DNA of 64,000 nucleotides from Brachionus plicatilis. Lineage: Eukaryota > Rotifera > Eurotatoria > Ploima > Brachionidae. A program made the translations under genes and the position numbers. The stretch covers positions 2,523,411 through 2,587,410 of the forward strand of contig QEOQ01000226.1 in assembly GCA_010279815.1 (NCBI GenBank). Reading direction: 5' to 3'. This document shows positions 1-11,951 of this stretch, in pieces. Under the pieces are notes generated by a model. The model was not told the DNA's origin. It ran no database searches and saw only the letters and a program-made list of their open reading frames with translations. Positions within the stretch are counted from its first letter, which is position 1. Every line of letters starts with the position of its first letter.

Positions 1-2567
1 AACTTTCCACCTCTAGTTAAACGGTGACGGTGCCAAATCACCTAAACCTACTTTTGACCAAAAATGTCCTCGAAGGTTTGAATTTTACCAATTTTTGATA
101 TACACATATTCTGATGTGAAATTTTAAGCTGATTAAAATGAGCCATAAATCATTTCTCTATCATGTTCCGTTCGAAAAATATCCTTAAAAAACTGCCAAA
201 AAATGACCAATTTGTAAAATTCCAAAAAAATGCTGTTTTTGATTCTTTTTGCTATAACTTTCTATAGAAACATTCGATCCAAATAAAATTTTACACAATC
301 ATAGATGACTAAATAAGCTTTAAATAAACATATTAAATTTGTAGGTATCACTTTTGGTTTGACCAAGGAGTTATGAATAAACCAAAATTTGGTATCTCAT
401 TTTTATGAATGTATTGATCTAAGTGCTTAAAGTAAAATATCTAAAAAGTATACTTAAATGAAAGCTAAATAAATATAGTTTCTAAAAATATATAGGACTA
501 AAGGGTGGTAATTTTGATCTTTGAAAAAAAATCAACTAAATTATGCTTTAATATAAAAATTTAAAAAATTTTTATTTTTGAATTTTAACTTCTTTTAAAC
601 TTTTAAAATACATTTTTTTTTATCAATTATTAAAGAAAAAATTTATTTTTTTATATTTATTTATTATCAATAAAAATTTTGATTTATTTATGACAATAAC
701 ATCCTTTAGCTTCCTCAACCTTTCTTACTCTACTGGTAAAAGAATCAATGGCTTTTTTGATTTCTTCAGTCGGTATTTTACTAATTGCTCTCTTTATTTC
801 TTCTTTAAATGTATCACGATTAGAAAACTTATTGCAATTCATTCTTGTGACCACTGCGTTCCAAAAGTAAAAGTCGCATGGATTAAGGTCAGGTGAATTG
901 GGTGGCCATTTATCTTTTTTTATAAATTTATAGAGATTATTCTCACAATATCTCTGGCTGATTTTTGCAGTGTGAGGTGATGCACCATCTTGCTGAAAAA
1001 GCCACTTTGTCCCTCCGAACAATTCATTCCCTTGTCTCTTGGCAAATGGTAAAATTCTCCTCTGATAATATTTTGAATCAATTGTATCCCCTTTTTTTTT
1101 TTAAATTTTAACCAAATTTAATTCAAATTTAATTAATTCAAATTTTTTTAAATTGAATTCATGATAGATTGTAATTTATAAATACTCACCTTGTTCAATA
1201 AAATAAGCGCTTGTCGCACCATGTTCAGTCAAACCGATCCAAACCATTACGGACAGAGGGTTTTTTGATACACCATAAAGTCCTTTTATTAATAATTAGC
1301 TTAATTAATTTGATTAAATTTATCAAAGTACCTCCATTTTTGTCAGCTTCATCTCGAGAAATCGCATAAACTCTTAGATTCTGTTTATTTAATCCACCAT
1401 CAACAGTAAATTTCTTTTCATCTGAAAACATAATTGGCAGATTTTTGAACTCAGTTGAACGAGCTTTACGCCAATATTGAGCAAAATTGAGCCTTTTTTT
1501 AACATGTGACTCAGTCAAAAGCGGAATTTTCCTCTTTTTATAAGCCTGAAATTTAATTATTAAATTTATTTGAATAAAATAAATTTTAAAAGCAAATACT
1601 TTGAGTTTTAATTCTTTACGAATAGTAACTACAGAACCCACCGAAATATTCAACTTTTTACTGACTTTTCGTGTTGTAAAATTTTTGAGTAGACGTTTTA
1701 CTTTCTTTTTATTTGAAACGGTAACAGCTGAACGAGGTCTACCTGGTTTTTTCGAATTTTGAAGCTTACCAGAGTCTTTGAATTCCTTTATCCATCTTCG
1801 AATCGTCCTTAAACTTGAGCGACGTCCGATAATTTCATAAATTTCGGATGCTGATTTTCCAGCTTGAAAATTTTGAATAGATAGCTGGCGTAAGCATACT
1901 TTGGCCATTTTAGATTTCTTAATTATATTTTCTTTAATAATTGATAAAAAAAAATGTATTTTAAAAGTTTAAAATAAGTTAAAATTCAAAAATAAAAATT
2001 TTTTAAATTTTTATATTAAAGCATAATTTAGTTGATTTTTTTTCAAAGATCAAAATTACCACCCTTTAGTCCTATATATTTTTAGAAACTATATTTATTT
2101 AGCTTTCATTTAAGTATACTTTTTAGATATTTTACTTTAAGCACTTAGATCAATACATTCATAAAAATGAGATACCAAATTTTGGTTTATTCATAACTCC
2201 TTGGTCAAACCAAAAGTGATACCTACAAATTTAATATGTTTATTTAAAGCTTATTTAGTCATCTATGATTGTGTAAAATTTTATTTGGATCGAATGTTTC
2301 TATAGAAAGTTATAGCAAAAAGAATCAAAAACAGCATTTTTTTGGAATTTTACAAATTGGTCATTTTTTGGCAGTTTTTTAAGGATATTTTTCGAACGGA
2401 ACATGATAGAGAAATGATTTATGGCTCATTTTAATCAGCTTAAAATTTCACATCAGAATATGTGTATATCAAAAATTGGTAAAATTCAAACCTTCGAGGA
2501 CATTTTTGGTCAAAAGTAGGTTTAGGTGATTTGGCACCGTTCCCGTTTAACTAGAGGTGGAAAGTTA
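1..2567 (-). mobile_element. Complete Tc1/mariner-superfamily element with ~645-bp terminal inverted repeats
   Basis: The first ~645 bases return as a near-identical reverse complement at 1921-2566; visible differences are single bases (for example GGTGACGG against GGGAACGG near the tips). The right tip ends GGAAAGT at 2565 and is followed by TA (2566-2567). The window begins with the A of a probable TA followed by ACTTTCC, so the left end coincides with the window edge and a TA target duplication is consistent, although its T lies outside. Between the repeats is one spliced transposase gene on the minus strand. TIRs of this length are far longer than the tens of bases usual for mariners. High arm identity and an intact gene suggest recent insertion (inference). 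Confidence 0.93.
684..1908 (-). CDS. Mariner-like transposase, DD37D, four exons
   Basis: Cut-and-paste transposase. Exons on the minus strand are 1908-1600, 1545-1332, 1282-1190 and 1090-684; the three introns are GT...AG and all phases agree, giving 340 codons and a stop. The N-terminal ~95 residues hold two helix-turn-helix segments with a GRPR motif between them (KKPGRPRS), the usual paired DNA-binding region. The catalytic triad is readable: D145 in FSDEKKF, D240 in QQDGASPH and D278 in SPDLNPCDFYFW. There are 37 residues between the second and third Asp, the spacing of the DD37D (maT-like) group, not the DD34D of classical mariner. No stop or frameshift breaks the gene, so it may be active. 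The first intron (1546-1599) is 54 nt, stop-free and a multiple of three, so it reads through as coding unless spliced. Confidence 0.92.
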
Positions 2568-2743
2568 ATTATACCCATTTCTTAAACAAGAAAGGTGTTA
2601 GTTTATGTGTATAAAATTTCAGCCATTTTGACGGACTGGAACACATTTTTTTTCTATTAAACAAAAACGGTCATTTATTATTGAACACCCGTTATAGATA
2701 TTAGTAAAATTATTTAGGTGAAGTTAAATTAGTGATAAAAAAG

Positions 2744-3004
2744 CAGAGTTGTTTAAAAGTCCAAAAAAAAGTCCAAGTCAAGATTTTTTTTTTAAATTTG
2801 CAAAATCAGGTTTCATATCAAAAAATTTATATACTCTTGGGTTGTCTAATGCAATAGATTAGCCATATATCAGAATTTTGTTGCAATTTTAGCATAAATT
2901 TCTTCTTCAGTATTCAAAATTTTAAAGCCTGGACTTGGACTTTGAAAAGAAAAAAAGTCCGGACTTGGACTTGACTTGAGACTTGTGACTTTTAAACAAC
3001 TCTG
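2744..3004. mobile_element. hAT-type MITE, 8-bp target duplication TAAAAAAG
   Basis: A 261-bp element with terminal inverted repeats CAGAGTTGTTTAAAAGTC / its complement, flanked by perfect 8-bp direct repeats TAAAAAAG at 2736-2743 and 3005-3012. Inside are several copies of GTCCAAGTC / GGACTTGGACTTGACTT near the ends. CAGAG termini with 8-bp duplications are typical of hAT elements. No coding capacity. Related copies lie at 24565-24913 and, more diverged, 15981-16352. Confidence 0.88.
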
Positions 3005-3225
3005 TAAAAAAGTATTGGCTTTTTTCGACTAATAATAATTTTTCGTTCAATTTTTTTAGATTTTTTTCTAAACGAATTTTATTTTAAATTAATTTTTTTA
3101 AAAGACCAACACATGATTTGTATTTAAACTACGTTTCTGTTTAATTATTGAATCAATTACTCAATTTTTTAAGATAAAGTATCTTTTGATTCAAATTTCC
3201 AAAATATATTAAAAAAAAATAGTTT

Positions 3226-4424
3226 TCAATAATTAAAATTTATTCTTGGAGTTAACTTGTGATCTTTAAAATCTTCATCAGCATACAGGTAGTTTTTAAT
3301 ATTATCTATTTTTTCATTTTCTCGCAATGAGCACTCTACAAATTTGAAACTATTATAGATAGCTGAATCATCAAATGCCTTCTTTCTTTTATTGCAGATT
3401 AATATGATGGGGACCTGAATAGCCCCATAACAACTAGTTTTATGTTTTCGATTAATCTTAAATGGAGCGCCTTCTAAGGCTTTTTTCCAGGTATTGATGT
3501 CCAACTCCGAAAAATCAAATTGATCAACTATGCAATGTGTAAATAGGAAAGGATTCCATCTATCAAAAGCAAATTTTGACTCATTTATACCAATCAGAAA
3601 ATTTTGGTGATCATAATTTCCCAATAGGGCATTACAAAATGTAGTTTTTCCAGAATCTGAATCACCGAAAAGACAGAGGTGTTTCTTTTTATAATGCCAT
3701 CCATTTATGATCCAATCATTCAAAAATGCCACCACGTCATCTCGCCAGTTGCCGAACTTTTTTTCTAAACCATTTTCATCCAGTACATATTTAAAAGGAA
3801 AAAGACTATTGACGAAAACTTTCGAATTATATGCTTCGACAGTTTGTTCAATTAATTTGAATTGCCTTGCGTTTGACTGAACAAACGGGTCTAGAATATT
3901 CATTTGTTTACCCATCAAACCTTTTGCATAAATGAGCCTTTTAATTGAGTCACTTCAATGAAAAATTAATTTTTGTGAAATTTAATCTACTTTAAAAATA
4001 TTTAATTTACTTAAAATCATTGGCAACACATCCTTTCCAAGAAAGATCTTCATCTGCAAATGACTTGATTGCACGTCGCAAATTTTTTAGTTCTAAATGG
4101 AAAACAGTCACTGTATCTTTGAAAAAATCATTTAGAATTTTTTCAATCGAAGATCTTTTTTGCTAAAAATCAAAAAATAAAATTTTTTTTTTTTTTTTAA
4201 ATTACAAAATCAACCTTTAGTCCGCCTCTTATTGTTAAAAGAATGATGAAAACATCATAGAAATTATTTTTATCAGTCTTGTCTTTGCCGACTATTAACA
4301 AGTCACAATAATCCGAAAGTAAATCGAAGATACTTTGACTTGTAAATTTGTAGCGTTCAACATTTCCAATGCTCATATAAAAATTCTTATATGCAGAAGA
4401 TCTTTTTGGTGATACACTTTCCAT
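3226..4424 (-). CDS. Rep-like protein (HUH-derived N-terminus plus SF3 helicase), three exons
   Basis: Three exons (4424-4215, 4162-4011, 3952-3226) join in frame through GT...AG introns of 52 and 58 nt into 362 codons plus stop, a normal length for Rep of circular ssDNA (CRESS) replicons. The C-terminal half has a superfamily 3 helicase: Walker A GDSDSGKTT (residues ~217-225), a Walker B-like IVDQFDF (~262-268) and sensor-type PIILICN (~302-308). The N-terminal region has the spacing of a HUH nuclease (VGKDKTDKNNF then DVF, ~residues 44-59), but the His-x-His pair is replaced by F-Y-D, and the following exon has no clear YxxK tyrosine/lysine motif. Nicking is therefore probably lost while ATP binding may persist. 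Animal genomes carry endogenous Rep copies; an unbroken reading frame across two spliceosomal introns suggests a resident host gene rather than a fresh insertion (inference). Start is the first ATG of exon 1. Confidence 0.8.
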
Positions 4425-5955
4425 TTTAAGATATAAAATCTAAATGATAAGTTTCTGATAAAGAAAATTGCTTTATATACTTCCACGCCATTTTAAAATT
4501 AAAAATAAAATTCAAGTTCAGGTTAAAGTTTTAGTCTTAACTTTAAGTTCAAAAATACCCTAAAAATTAAAAAAATTAAAAAAATTTAAAAAATATTTAA
4601 AAAATTTCGGAAATCAGAAAATTTAAAATAAAATAAAATGTTTAAAATAAAATACTAAAAAAAATTGAGAAAACTGTTTTGACTTTGAGAGAAATATTTA
4701 TGGAAATACCACAATTGATGTAACTAACCTAACCTAACCATCGCACATTCAAAAATTGTCAAAAATTTTTTATCATTTCCTTTCCTTACCACAGATTATA
4801 TTTTTATCGTTATACTTGTATATTTTGATAACACACAAATTTTGATATTTATGAAACTTAACGAAAACTACTATAAAATTTATTATCTTACAAAATATTT
4901 AATTTTTTCCGTAGTTTACTGAAATAATTTTATTAAAATAGTAAAAAAAGGCGAAAAATAAGAAAAATCAGCTTCACTTGTGTTTCCAGGAATCATTCGA
5001 ATTGCTCGTTGAAATCTTTGGCAAAGAAAATGTACTTTATCTTTCAATACTCTACAAGTTTTCTTTATTTTTTTAAAAAAGTTTAAAGTAATTAAAAACT
5101 TTTTATTTATTTTATTGTGAAATTCATAATTTACTATTAAATATAAGGTAATTTTTCTTAATTTACTATTTTTCTTAATGGACATTTTTAAAAGTTACTA
5201 AAAAGCTTTAAAAAATAGGTTATTTTTCTCGTTTTTTTATCATTATTTACCAAATTTTGCGAAAATAACAACATTTTTTAGCAAAAATTTTTTTAAAGAG
5301 GAGTACAAGATATGCGTTGAATTTAGGTCCCTGTTTAATTTCTGAACTAAAAACTCAAATTCTTTTACTTATAAATAAAAGACCCTTTGATTAAAATTTT
5401 TTTTAACATTTGTTAATTTGAAAATATACAAAAAAAAATAATTTGTATTTAAATGATTTTAAAGTTTAAATTTTTTGTTTAAATCATCAAAATCTCAAAG
5501 CAAAAACGGGCGGTTTACCTCTTGATTTATTTGTAAACTTTTTTAAAAACTCTTATTCGGTTACCGAAATATTCTTGATCCTAATAAAATCAAAGAAAAT
5601 TTATATCATTTTTAAAACAAATTGAATCCAAAAAATCGTTTCAAATAATTTTGAGATTTTAACTTAAATTTTTCCATTTTACTTTAGAAGATGTTTGTTA
5701 AGATCTTTAAATTTAATATGTTCAATAACTTAAATAAAGCTTTTAAGATTAATATTGTTTTATTATAAGCCGGTTACAAATATGTAACATTTTTTTGATT
5801 AAGTTGGTAAAATGTCAAGAAACATTTGAATTTTTTAATAAAAAATTTTAAATTTTAAATTTTCATTTAAAATAAAAAAATAGGTTGATGAAAAAAACTT
5901 TAGAAAAAATAAACTTTCTCTAAATATGTAAAAGAGAAAAAAATATGTTTCTTTA
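4425..5955. other. Gene-poor stretch; one unrecognised minus-strand ORF
   Basis: Very AT-rich. The only open frame of note is 4916-5185 on the minus strand (89 codons), whose second half (around KVHFLCQRFQRAIRMIPGN) has a less biased composition than the surroundings and lies upstream of the Rep-like gene on the same strand. I do not recognise it; it could be an exon of an unannotated gene or chance. A CTAACCTAACC run occurs at ~4728. Nothing else supported. Confidence 0.4.
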
Positions 5956-6143
5956 ATGCTTCTCGGCCTCTGGCTAAGATCAAAGTGTAGTATCTGTTCT
6001 CATCAGTTTAATATCTGATGGGGGGTCCATTGGGCCCCCGCGATATTAAATCGATTTATGATACCGGACTGGTTGCGCAGAGCTTGCTCGGCACCAGTCA
6101 CGGATCGACCTAGCGTTGCACCATATTGCTAGGACCGGTCCAC
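5956..6143 (+). ncRNA. U2: U2 spliceosomal snRNA (or recent pseudogene)
   Basis: The 5' end matches metazoan U2 almost base for base: GCTTCTCGGCC, GGCTAAGATC, the branch-point recognition sequence GTAGTA at 5987-5992, then TCTGTTCT and ATCAGTTTAATATCTGAT (stem IIa). A GGGGGTCC/GGCCCCC stem IIb-type hairpin follows, then an Sm-like ATTTATG near 6054, and two 3' stem-loops (GACTGG...CCAGTC; CCTAGC...GCTAGG). Length is about 188 nt, as expected. Oddities: the stem I loop is one base short (CTCTGG for CTTTTGG), and an extra A makes GATCAAAGTG where GATCAAGTG is nearly invariant in the U6-pairing region. These leave open that this is a pseudogene. No promoter element was identified. Confidence 0.88.
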
Positions 6144-9100
6144 AAATTAAAAAATCTTAAAAGAAAATTATTTTTATTATTAATTAATTATTTAAATATT
6201 TTTATTAATAATTCATAAAATAAATCTTTACAATAATAAATATATTGCTCATTGAATTAAAATTTGACAATGAACTAGAAAGGTTATTGAATTTGCCAGT
6301 GTTTTAAAATGCAAAATTTTGGATTAGTTTTAATAGTAAAATATTGAAAAAATTATTTCAATTTAATAGAGTTTATAGTCGTTAATTTGACTCATTTTGT
6401 TCGACTATTTTATGTCGGAAACTTGTTGATTAGGAATTAAGAAAAAAAATTTAAATTACTGATTAAAGAATGTTTTTTTTTAAATTAATTTTAAATTTAA
6501 ATTAATTAAAAGAAATTTTTTTTTTAAATCTTGACAGAGAAAAAAAAAGCTGCCATTTATTTATCTATTATTTTAACAGAAATCATTAAAAGAATATTTG
6601 CTTCAATTATTAGGCGGCGTTCAAAAGCTAAAATGATATATTTATAAAATAACTTTTTAACCGAGCTTTTTTAAGCTTTTTTAAATTTATTCAGGGGATA
6701 AACAATAAATTTTAATAATTTAAATTTACATTTTTTTACATAATTTGTTAAAAACTAAAAATTTAGTCTAATTTTTTGCAAAATAAAAAGATTAGGTTAC
6801 ACAAAACTTAAAAGAAAATAGAAAATTGGTTTCAAATTGGATGTTTCAAATCCTAGTCAAATGGTAAATATACTTTAACTAATAATTCTTCTTTACTTAA
6901 AATACGTAAATATGTTTTTACCCATTTTTAATTTTTAAATTATCAAAATTATCAAAACAAAACCTTATTCACTACTATTTTATTCTTCTCTTGTTTTTTT
7001 AACTTTTCTTTTAATTTTTCAGTACTCATTGATCCACACACTTCAATAATTTCTTTTAATTCATTGCTAAATTTATTTGATAAATTGCTAAATTTATTTA
7101 TTTGGTTGAATGCTCCTATTTTTCCTTGTTTCAAATTTGCCTGCGGTTAAGTTGTTATTTTTGATTTTACAGGTTTTGTTTTAAGAGCGAACCGATCATA
7201 TGGCATAATTTCTTACTGTGATTTTTTTATCATTTTAAAAGTCCATGTTCAATCTAGGAATTGATTTTTCAGGTAATTTAAGATGTTAAAAGGTGTGGCT
7301 GGTCTTTTTTTTGTTAAAAGAGTTGTCAAGTATAACTGAGAACTCAAGCTTAAATGAGAAAGAAATCATTTTAAAAAGTTCAAATATGAATTTTTCAGAT
7401 TTTATTTTAAAAGCTTTTCAGCTGATATTAGCCTAAATAAAAATCTTTGAAACTTTTTTTAAGCTTTAACATAGCAATCTTATTTCAATTTGCTTAAAAT
7501 TATTGATATGAATATTTGAAGGCATTAAAGAATAAATATATAATAATTAAAAAAAAAGGATATTCATTTTTAATTAATATTTGAAAATTATTAATTATTA
7601 ATTATTTAATAATTTTAAAAAATGTAAAAAATAGAGAATTGCAGAGATTGCAGATTCTCAAGACTTTACCAATTTTTTTAAATTGTATTTTTTTTTTTCA
7701 AATTCTTAATCATTAGCATTTATTGATAAATTCAAACATTTTGGTTCGCAAATTAATTAATTAAAAATTCTACTTGAAGCATAGCATTTGCTATAAAATT
7801 TTTATAAGCATTTGGTTAAAATTTTAATTTATTTACTAATTTAATTTTGTTTTTTACGTTCAAATTTTTAAGGCTCTTATTTTCAAGGCAAAAATGATTA
7901 TTAATTAATTTAATTTATCAAATCAGTTGAACGTGACTAATTTAAACACATCATTTTTCAGAGGAAAATTTGTTCATTAAACTCCTCTTGTAAAAGAAAA
8001 TGATTCAAAGCTGGAATGATTTATTTTCAGATGAAAGTTAAGTTTATGTTGCTTTCATATGACAAGTCGTAAAATTCAAAATAAATTCTTAATTGACAAG
8101 TCACTCTTTTATTTCAATTTTTCGATTAACTTTCTTCTTTTTTAATTTTTTTGTATTTTACTTTCTATTTAAGTTTAATTTTGAATTCTGATTATTTTTT
8201 ATTCTAATTTGAAGAAGATTTTAGCTTAATACAGAAAAAAAATAAATAATAATTGGAAAATCCTAAAAAATTTTGACAATTTTTTGTCATTTATTTTCTT
8301 TAGTTTTGGAAGTTTTCTCTTAATAGTATCTTCAGTAAATTCTTCACCTTCAATTCTTCGTTAATTATTTATTATTAGCTTGATTTTTAATTAGAATTTA
8401 ATCTTCTAAATCAAAAAACTCTGAGCTTAAAAATTTCTAAGATTTTAAATATGAAGAAATCAATATTCAAAATTAGTAAAATTTATTGTTTAAAGAGCAT
8501 AAGAAGCTAAAGAAGCATCAAAAAGGGTGGAAATTGAATTAATTCAAATTAAAAAATGATTCACAAATAATTTTTTAGGCTTCATGGGCGACTGATGTTG
8601 TTTTCAATTATAAAATTTTAGATATAACTTATATTTGCATCTTTAATAATGTAAAAAAAATAAATTCATTTGATGAATAATTCTTGAAAATGGTTTATTT
8701 CGTTTAATGGTGATTTAATTTAAAAAAAAATAAATGAATAAATAATTTGTTAAAAGCTTATTTAGATAATGACTGAAATACATAATAATCTTTGTTTTCA
8801 GGATATTTCTGTTAATTGAATTTATACTAAAATATTCATTATTTAAGATTTTTAAAATCTTAAATACTGTGTTTTTAAATTGAAAATCCTTATATAAATT
8901 AAAATTAAAAAAAATTATGAATTTAAATTTCTAATTTACATTGTATTATCACGATTCCTTGATTCCATGATTAAAATGACACGATAATTCTTTCAGATTA
9001 TTAGACTTCTTATGATTTTGAAGACCAGTTAAAACCCTTTAAATTTTGTGATGCAACAATTTAATATTTAAAACAGGACATTATGTATGAACTATCTTTA

Positions 9101-10161
9101 AATTTTTTTAAAAAATAAAGACAAGTACAAATCGTATTTAATCTTTATAAAATAGTTATAAGCGAACTTTTAAAGAAATTAGAGGATATAAAAAAAATTT
9201 TGTTCAGAGATACCTTTACAAGTTCATGGCAGGATTTATTGTAATGAATTCGTTGTCTTAAAATGTGTTAACCATTTCAAAATTGCCATAAATAAAATTA
9301 TTCATCTAGTTTTGACTAAATAATTTAATATTTTTATTAAGAATATATAATTGATTAGATTTTTGATTAAATGATAAATCATGGTTAGATAGTAAAATAA
9401 GTTAATTAACGATCAGAGTAAACTATTTATTACCTTTAATTTATAAATAAAAATAAAAATAATTAATAATTTCTTTTGACATAATTAATTTAAATAACTA
9501 ATTTAACTCTAGGCTGTTTTTTATAATAAGACTCTACGTCTCATTATAATTCTTCTGAAATATTTTTTTCTGCACTAAATTTACAAATAAACTAATTATT
9601 AAAAACAATTCTATTTTAATTTAATTTATCACTTTTTAATTATTAATTAAATAAAACATTTCAAAAAAAATGAAAATAATCGAAAAACCTATTAGATGAA
9701 ATTTTCAATCATTTTCATTTTTTATCAACGCTATCACAAGAATCACTAAAAAAGAGTTAAGTGTGCTTGGCATATTGAAAACGGGAAAGATCCTCCCAAC
9801 AAAAAAATCTAAATTTTGTTTTATTCTAAATGATTTAATTTTTTTGTCATCAAATTAAATGATATTATTATATTATTTTGATTATTTAAAAAAACAAAAT
9901 AAAATTTATACAATATTTAGTTTTATCAATTATAAAATCATTTATATTAATTATTAATTAAAATTTTTATTAAATTTTTTTAAAAGACAAGGATATCATT
10001 AATTTGAAAATTTTTTGTTAAAATTATTTAGATTTAAAAATATATATAGAAATTGTACTTCAACATAATCTTGTATTAAATCAGTAAAAAATTTAGAAAA
10101 AAAATTTATTTTAAAAAGTATTGAAAAAATTATTTACATAAAAGATAAAAAAGGAGATTCT
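6144..10161. other. Gene-free AT-rich interval
   Basis: Four kilobases of mostly A/T sequence with no open frame of convincing composition, no RNA gene and no clear terminal repeats. The short minus-strand ORF at 6952-7134 is lysine/asparagine-rich and looks like chance. It lies between the U2 gene and the 3' end of the first CD36-family gene; AATAAA-type signals near 10104 could serve that gene. Confidence 0.6.
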
Positions 10162-11951
10162 TTAAACATCGATTTGTTCATCATTAAACAATTTCGCTGA
10201 CTCTGCCAAATAAATGCTTTTCTTGACAATTTTTGCTGATTTATTGCGCGATTTTTTCAATAATACAAAACTTGATACTAAAATTAAAAGAATTCCAGTT
10301 GAAACCATTGTAACAGGAATTATGGTAACAAGACGAACGTAAAATGCAACTTTTGAGAGTTCTTCAACTATTTCCAAATTGAGCTTAACCTCTTCATCGA
10401 ACCATAAAACTGGTAACAAAACTGGCTGAATTTTTCTTACCAAACTTAAAAAAAATTATTAAAAATAAATTTAAATCTATTTTGGATTGTGTCTTTACTC
10501 TATTTCTTCGTTAGGTTCCAAATAAAAATTTATTTGAACTCGGACATTTCCAGCAACAGGAACTCCAGTTGTCTTGATAAAAAAAATATTTTAAAATTAA
10601 ATTTTTTTTTTAACAAAACCAAAATAATTACAGGCTCAAAATGAATCAAAAAATCATGAATTTGTTTATTTGGTTTGAGACCATCTATTGCTTGAACGAA
10701 TTTTTCATCTGCATTCAAAAAATGAGGCTGAGAAATGAATCCGGATACTCCTCCGTAACAACTGCTGATATTCAAGACTCCATTGCCCAAGCATTTATCT
10801 TCACAAAAACCTGCATGTTCAAGCTCAGATGCCGAAAATATATCTGGAGGTAAATGAAAGTCAAAGGTTCTGACTCCATCTATTTCATTATCCTTCAAAT
10901 AAACAAGACCAAAAGATCGACACATTTCAGGACTGAATGACTCGATCACACTGCTTCTATTCAGGAAAGGTGGATAAAATGTGCCATCAGTTCCAGAGAT
11001 TTGGTTTGCTTTATCACTTTTCCAATAATTCAATTTTCTTTAAATTTTTTAGTTTAAATTAATAAACTTATTTTTTGTGATTTTATTAAAAAAAAAATAA
11101 TACTTCAATCCATTCCATGAAGCAATTTTTCCAACATTCATTGGATCACTGTAGCCTGTATTAATAATAAATTTTTGCCATACTGTTCCATTTTTACCAT
11201 TCATCAAACTAAATCTTTCATCCTTTATAAATTCTGGCATATAATTGGATGCTAGTTCCACCAAAGGATCATCATAACCGGAAATTAACTCTTTTACTGT
11301 TCGTCTTATGATCAATTTTGTGTCTAAATGATTTAAAATGCTGTTGGCAAATGATGTACTAAAAAAGTCAATTTTTCCTGATGTTATTTGATCAATCATA
11401 GCCTTAAATTAAAAAAATAAACAAAATTTTTATTTTTGTTTAAATTTTTTAATACAGCTGCTGGAATATTTAAAAAAGTTATCACATCTGTTTCATTGCC
11501 AACTGACATTGATGACTCAAAAAAAAGAGTCGAAACTGGACTATATTCAATGTTTTCTTGGTCTAAAAATTTTACATTTTTTTTCCTCCACTTTTCCGAA
11601 TATGTGTACGGTCCTTTTTGAGCTAATTTTGGCTTTGCACCGTTCAAAAATTCATTTGGATTTAAAATTTCGAAAAAATAATATTTTCTGTTTATAGACG
11701 CTGGGGGATCAAGCCAAAAATTATACGCTTTGGATCCATTAGTTAATTTAACATTCTTTTTAATAAAAAAAAAGTTAAAAAAAGCTTATTAGCTAGATGT
11801 ATGAGCTTACTTCGTGTATTTTTTTATTCATTAGAGATTGGGAAAACAAATATGATCCAAATGCAGATATGAGTAAGAATACGCCCAAAATAATTATTAG
11901 AATTATACTACACTTAGCTTTATTAAAATTTGATAACATTTTGATGAGCAT
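10162..11951 (-). CDS. CD36/scavenger receptor class B family protein (copy A)
   Basis: Lipid/lipoprotein-binding membrane protein of the CD36-SCARB-LIMP2-SNMP family. Six exons: 11951-11811, 11755-11456, 11402-11104, 11037-10632, 10572-10499 and 10444-10162; phases agree throughout, giving 500 aa. Topology is the family's hairpin: an N-terminal membrane helix (~residues 14-32, ending in FSQSLM), a large ectodomain, and a C-terminal helix (TIIPVTMVSTGILLIL) with a short basic tail. Family signatures are visible: WLDPPAS...YYFFEILNPNEF, KGPYTYSEKW, ISGYDDPL, GTDGTFYPPF, MCRSFGLVYL and CLGNGVLNISSC with clustered cysteines, then SGFISQPHFLNAD. Start: two in-frame ATGs lie close together (11951 and 11939). 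It lies nearest the U2 gene, apart from copies B and C. Ligand and subcellular site (plasma membrane or lysosome) cannot be told from sequence. Confidence 0.94.

Noticed and set aside
3226..4424. Rep-like gene as part of a live viral genome
   Set aside because: It has spliceosomal introns, lacks a capsid gene and a visible origin stem-loop, and sits among host sequence, so it is a chromosomal copy.
4916..5185. 89-codon ORF upstream of the Rep-like gene
   Set aside because: Unrecognised, lysine-rich first half and no convincing splice partner; left only as a note.
6952..7134. Possible small gene
   Set aside because: Low-complexity K/N/E-rich 60-codon frame without similarity or splice context.
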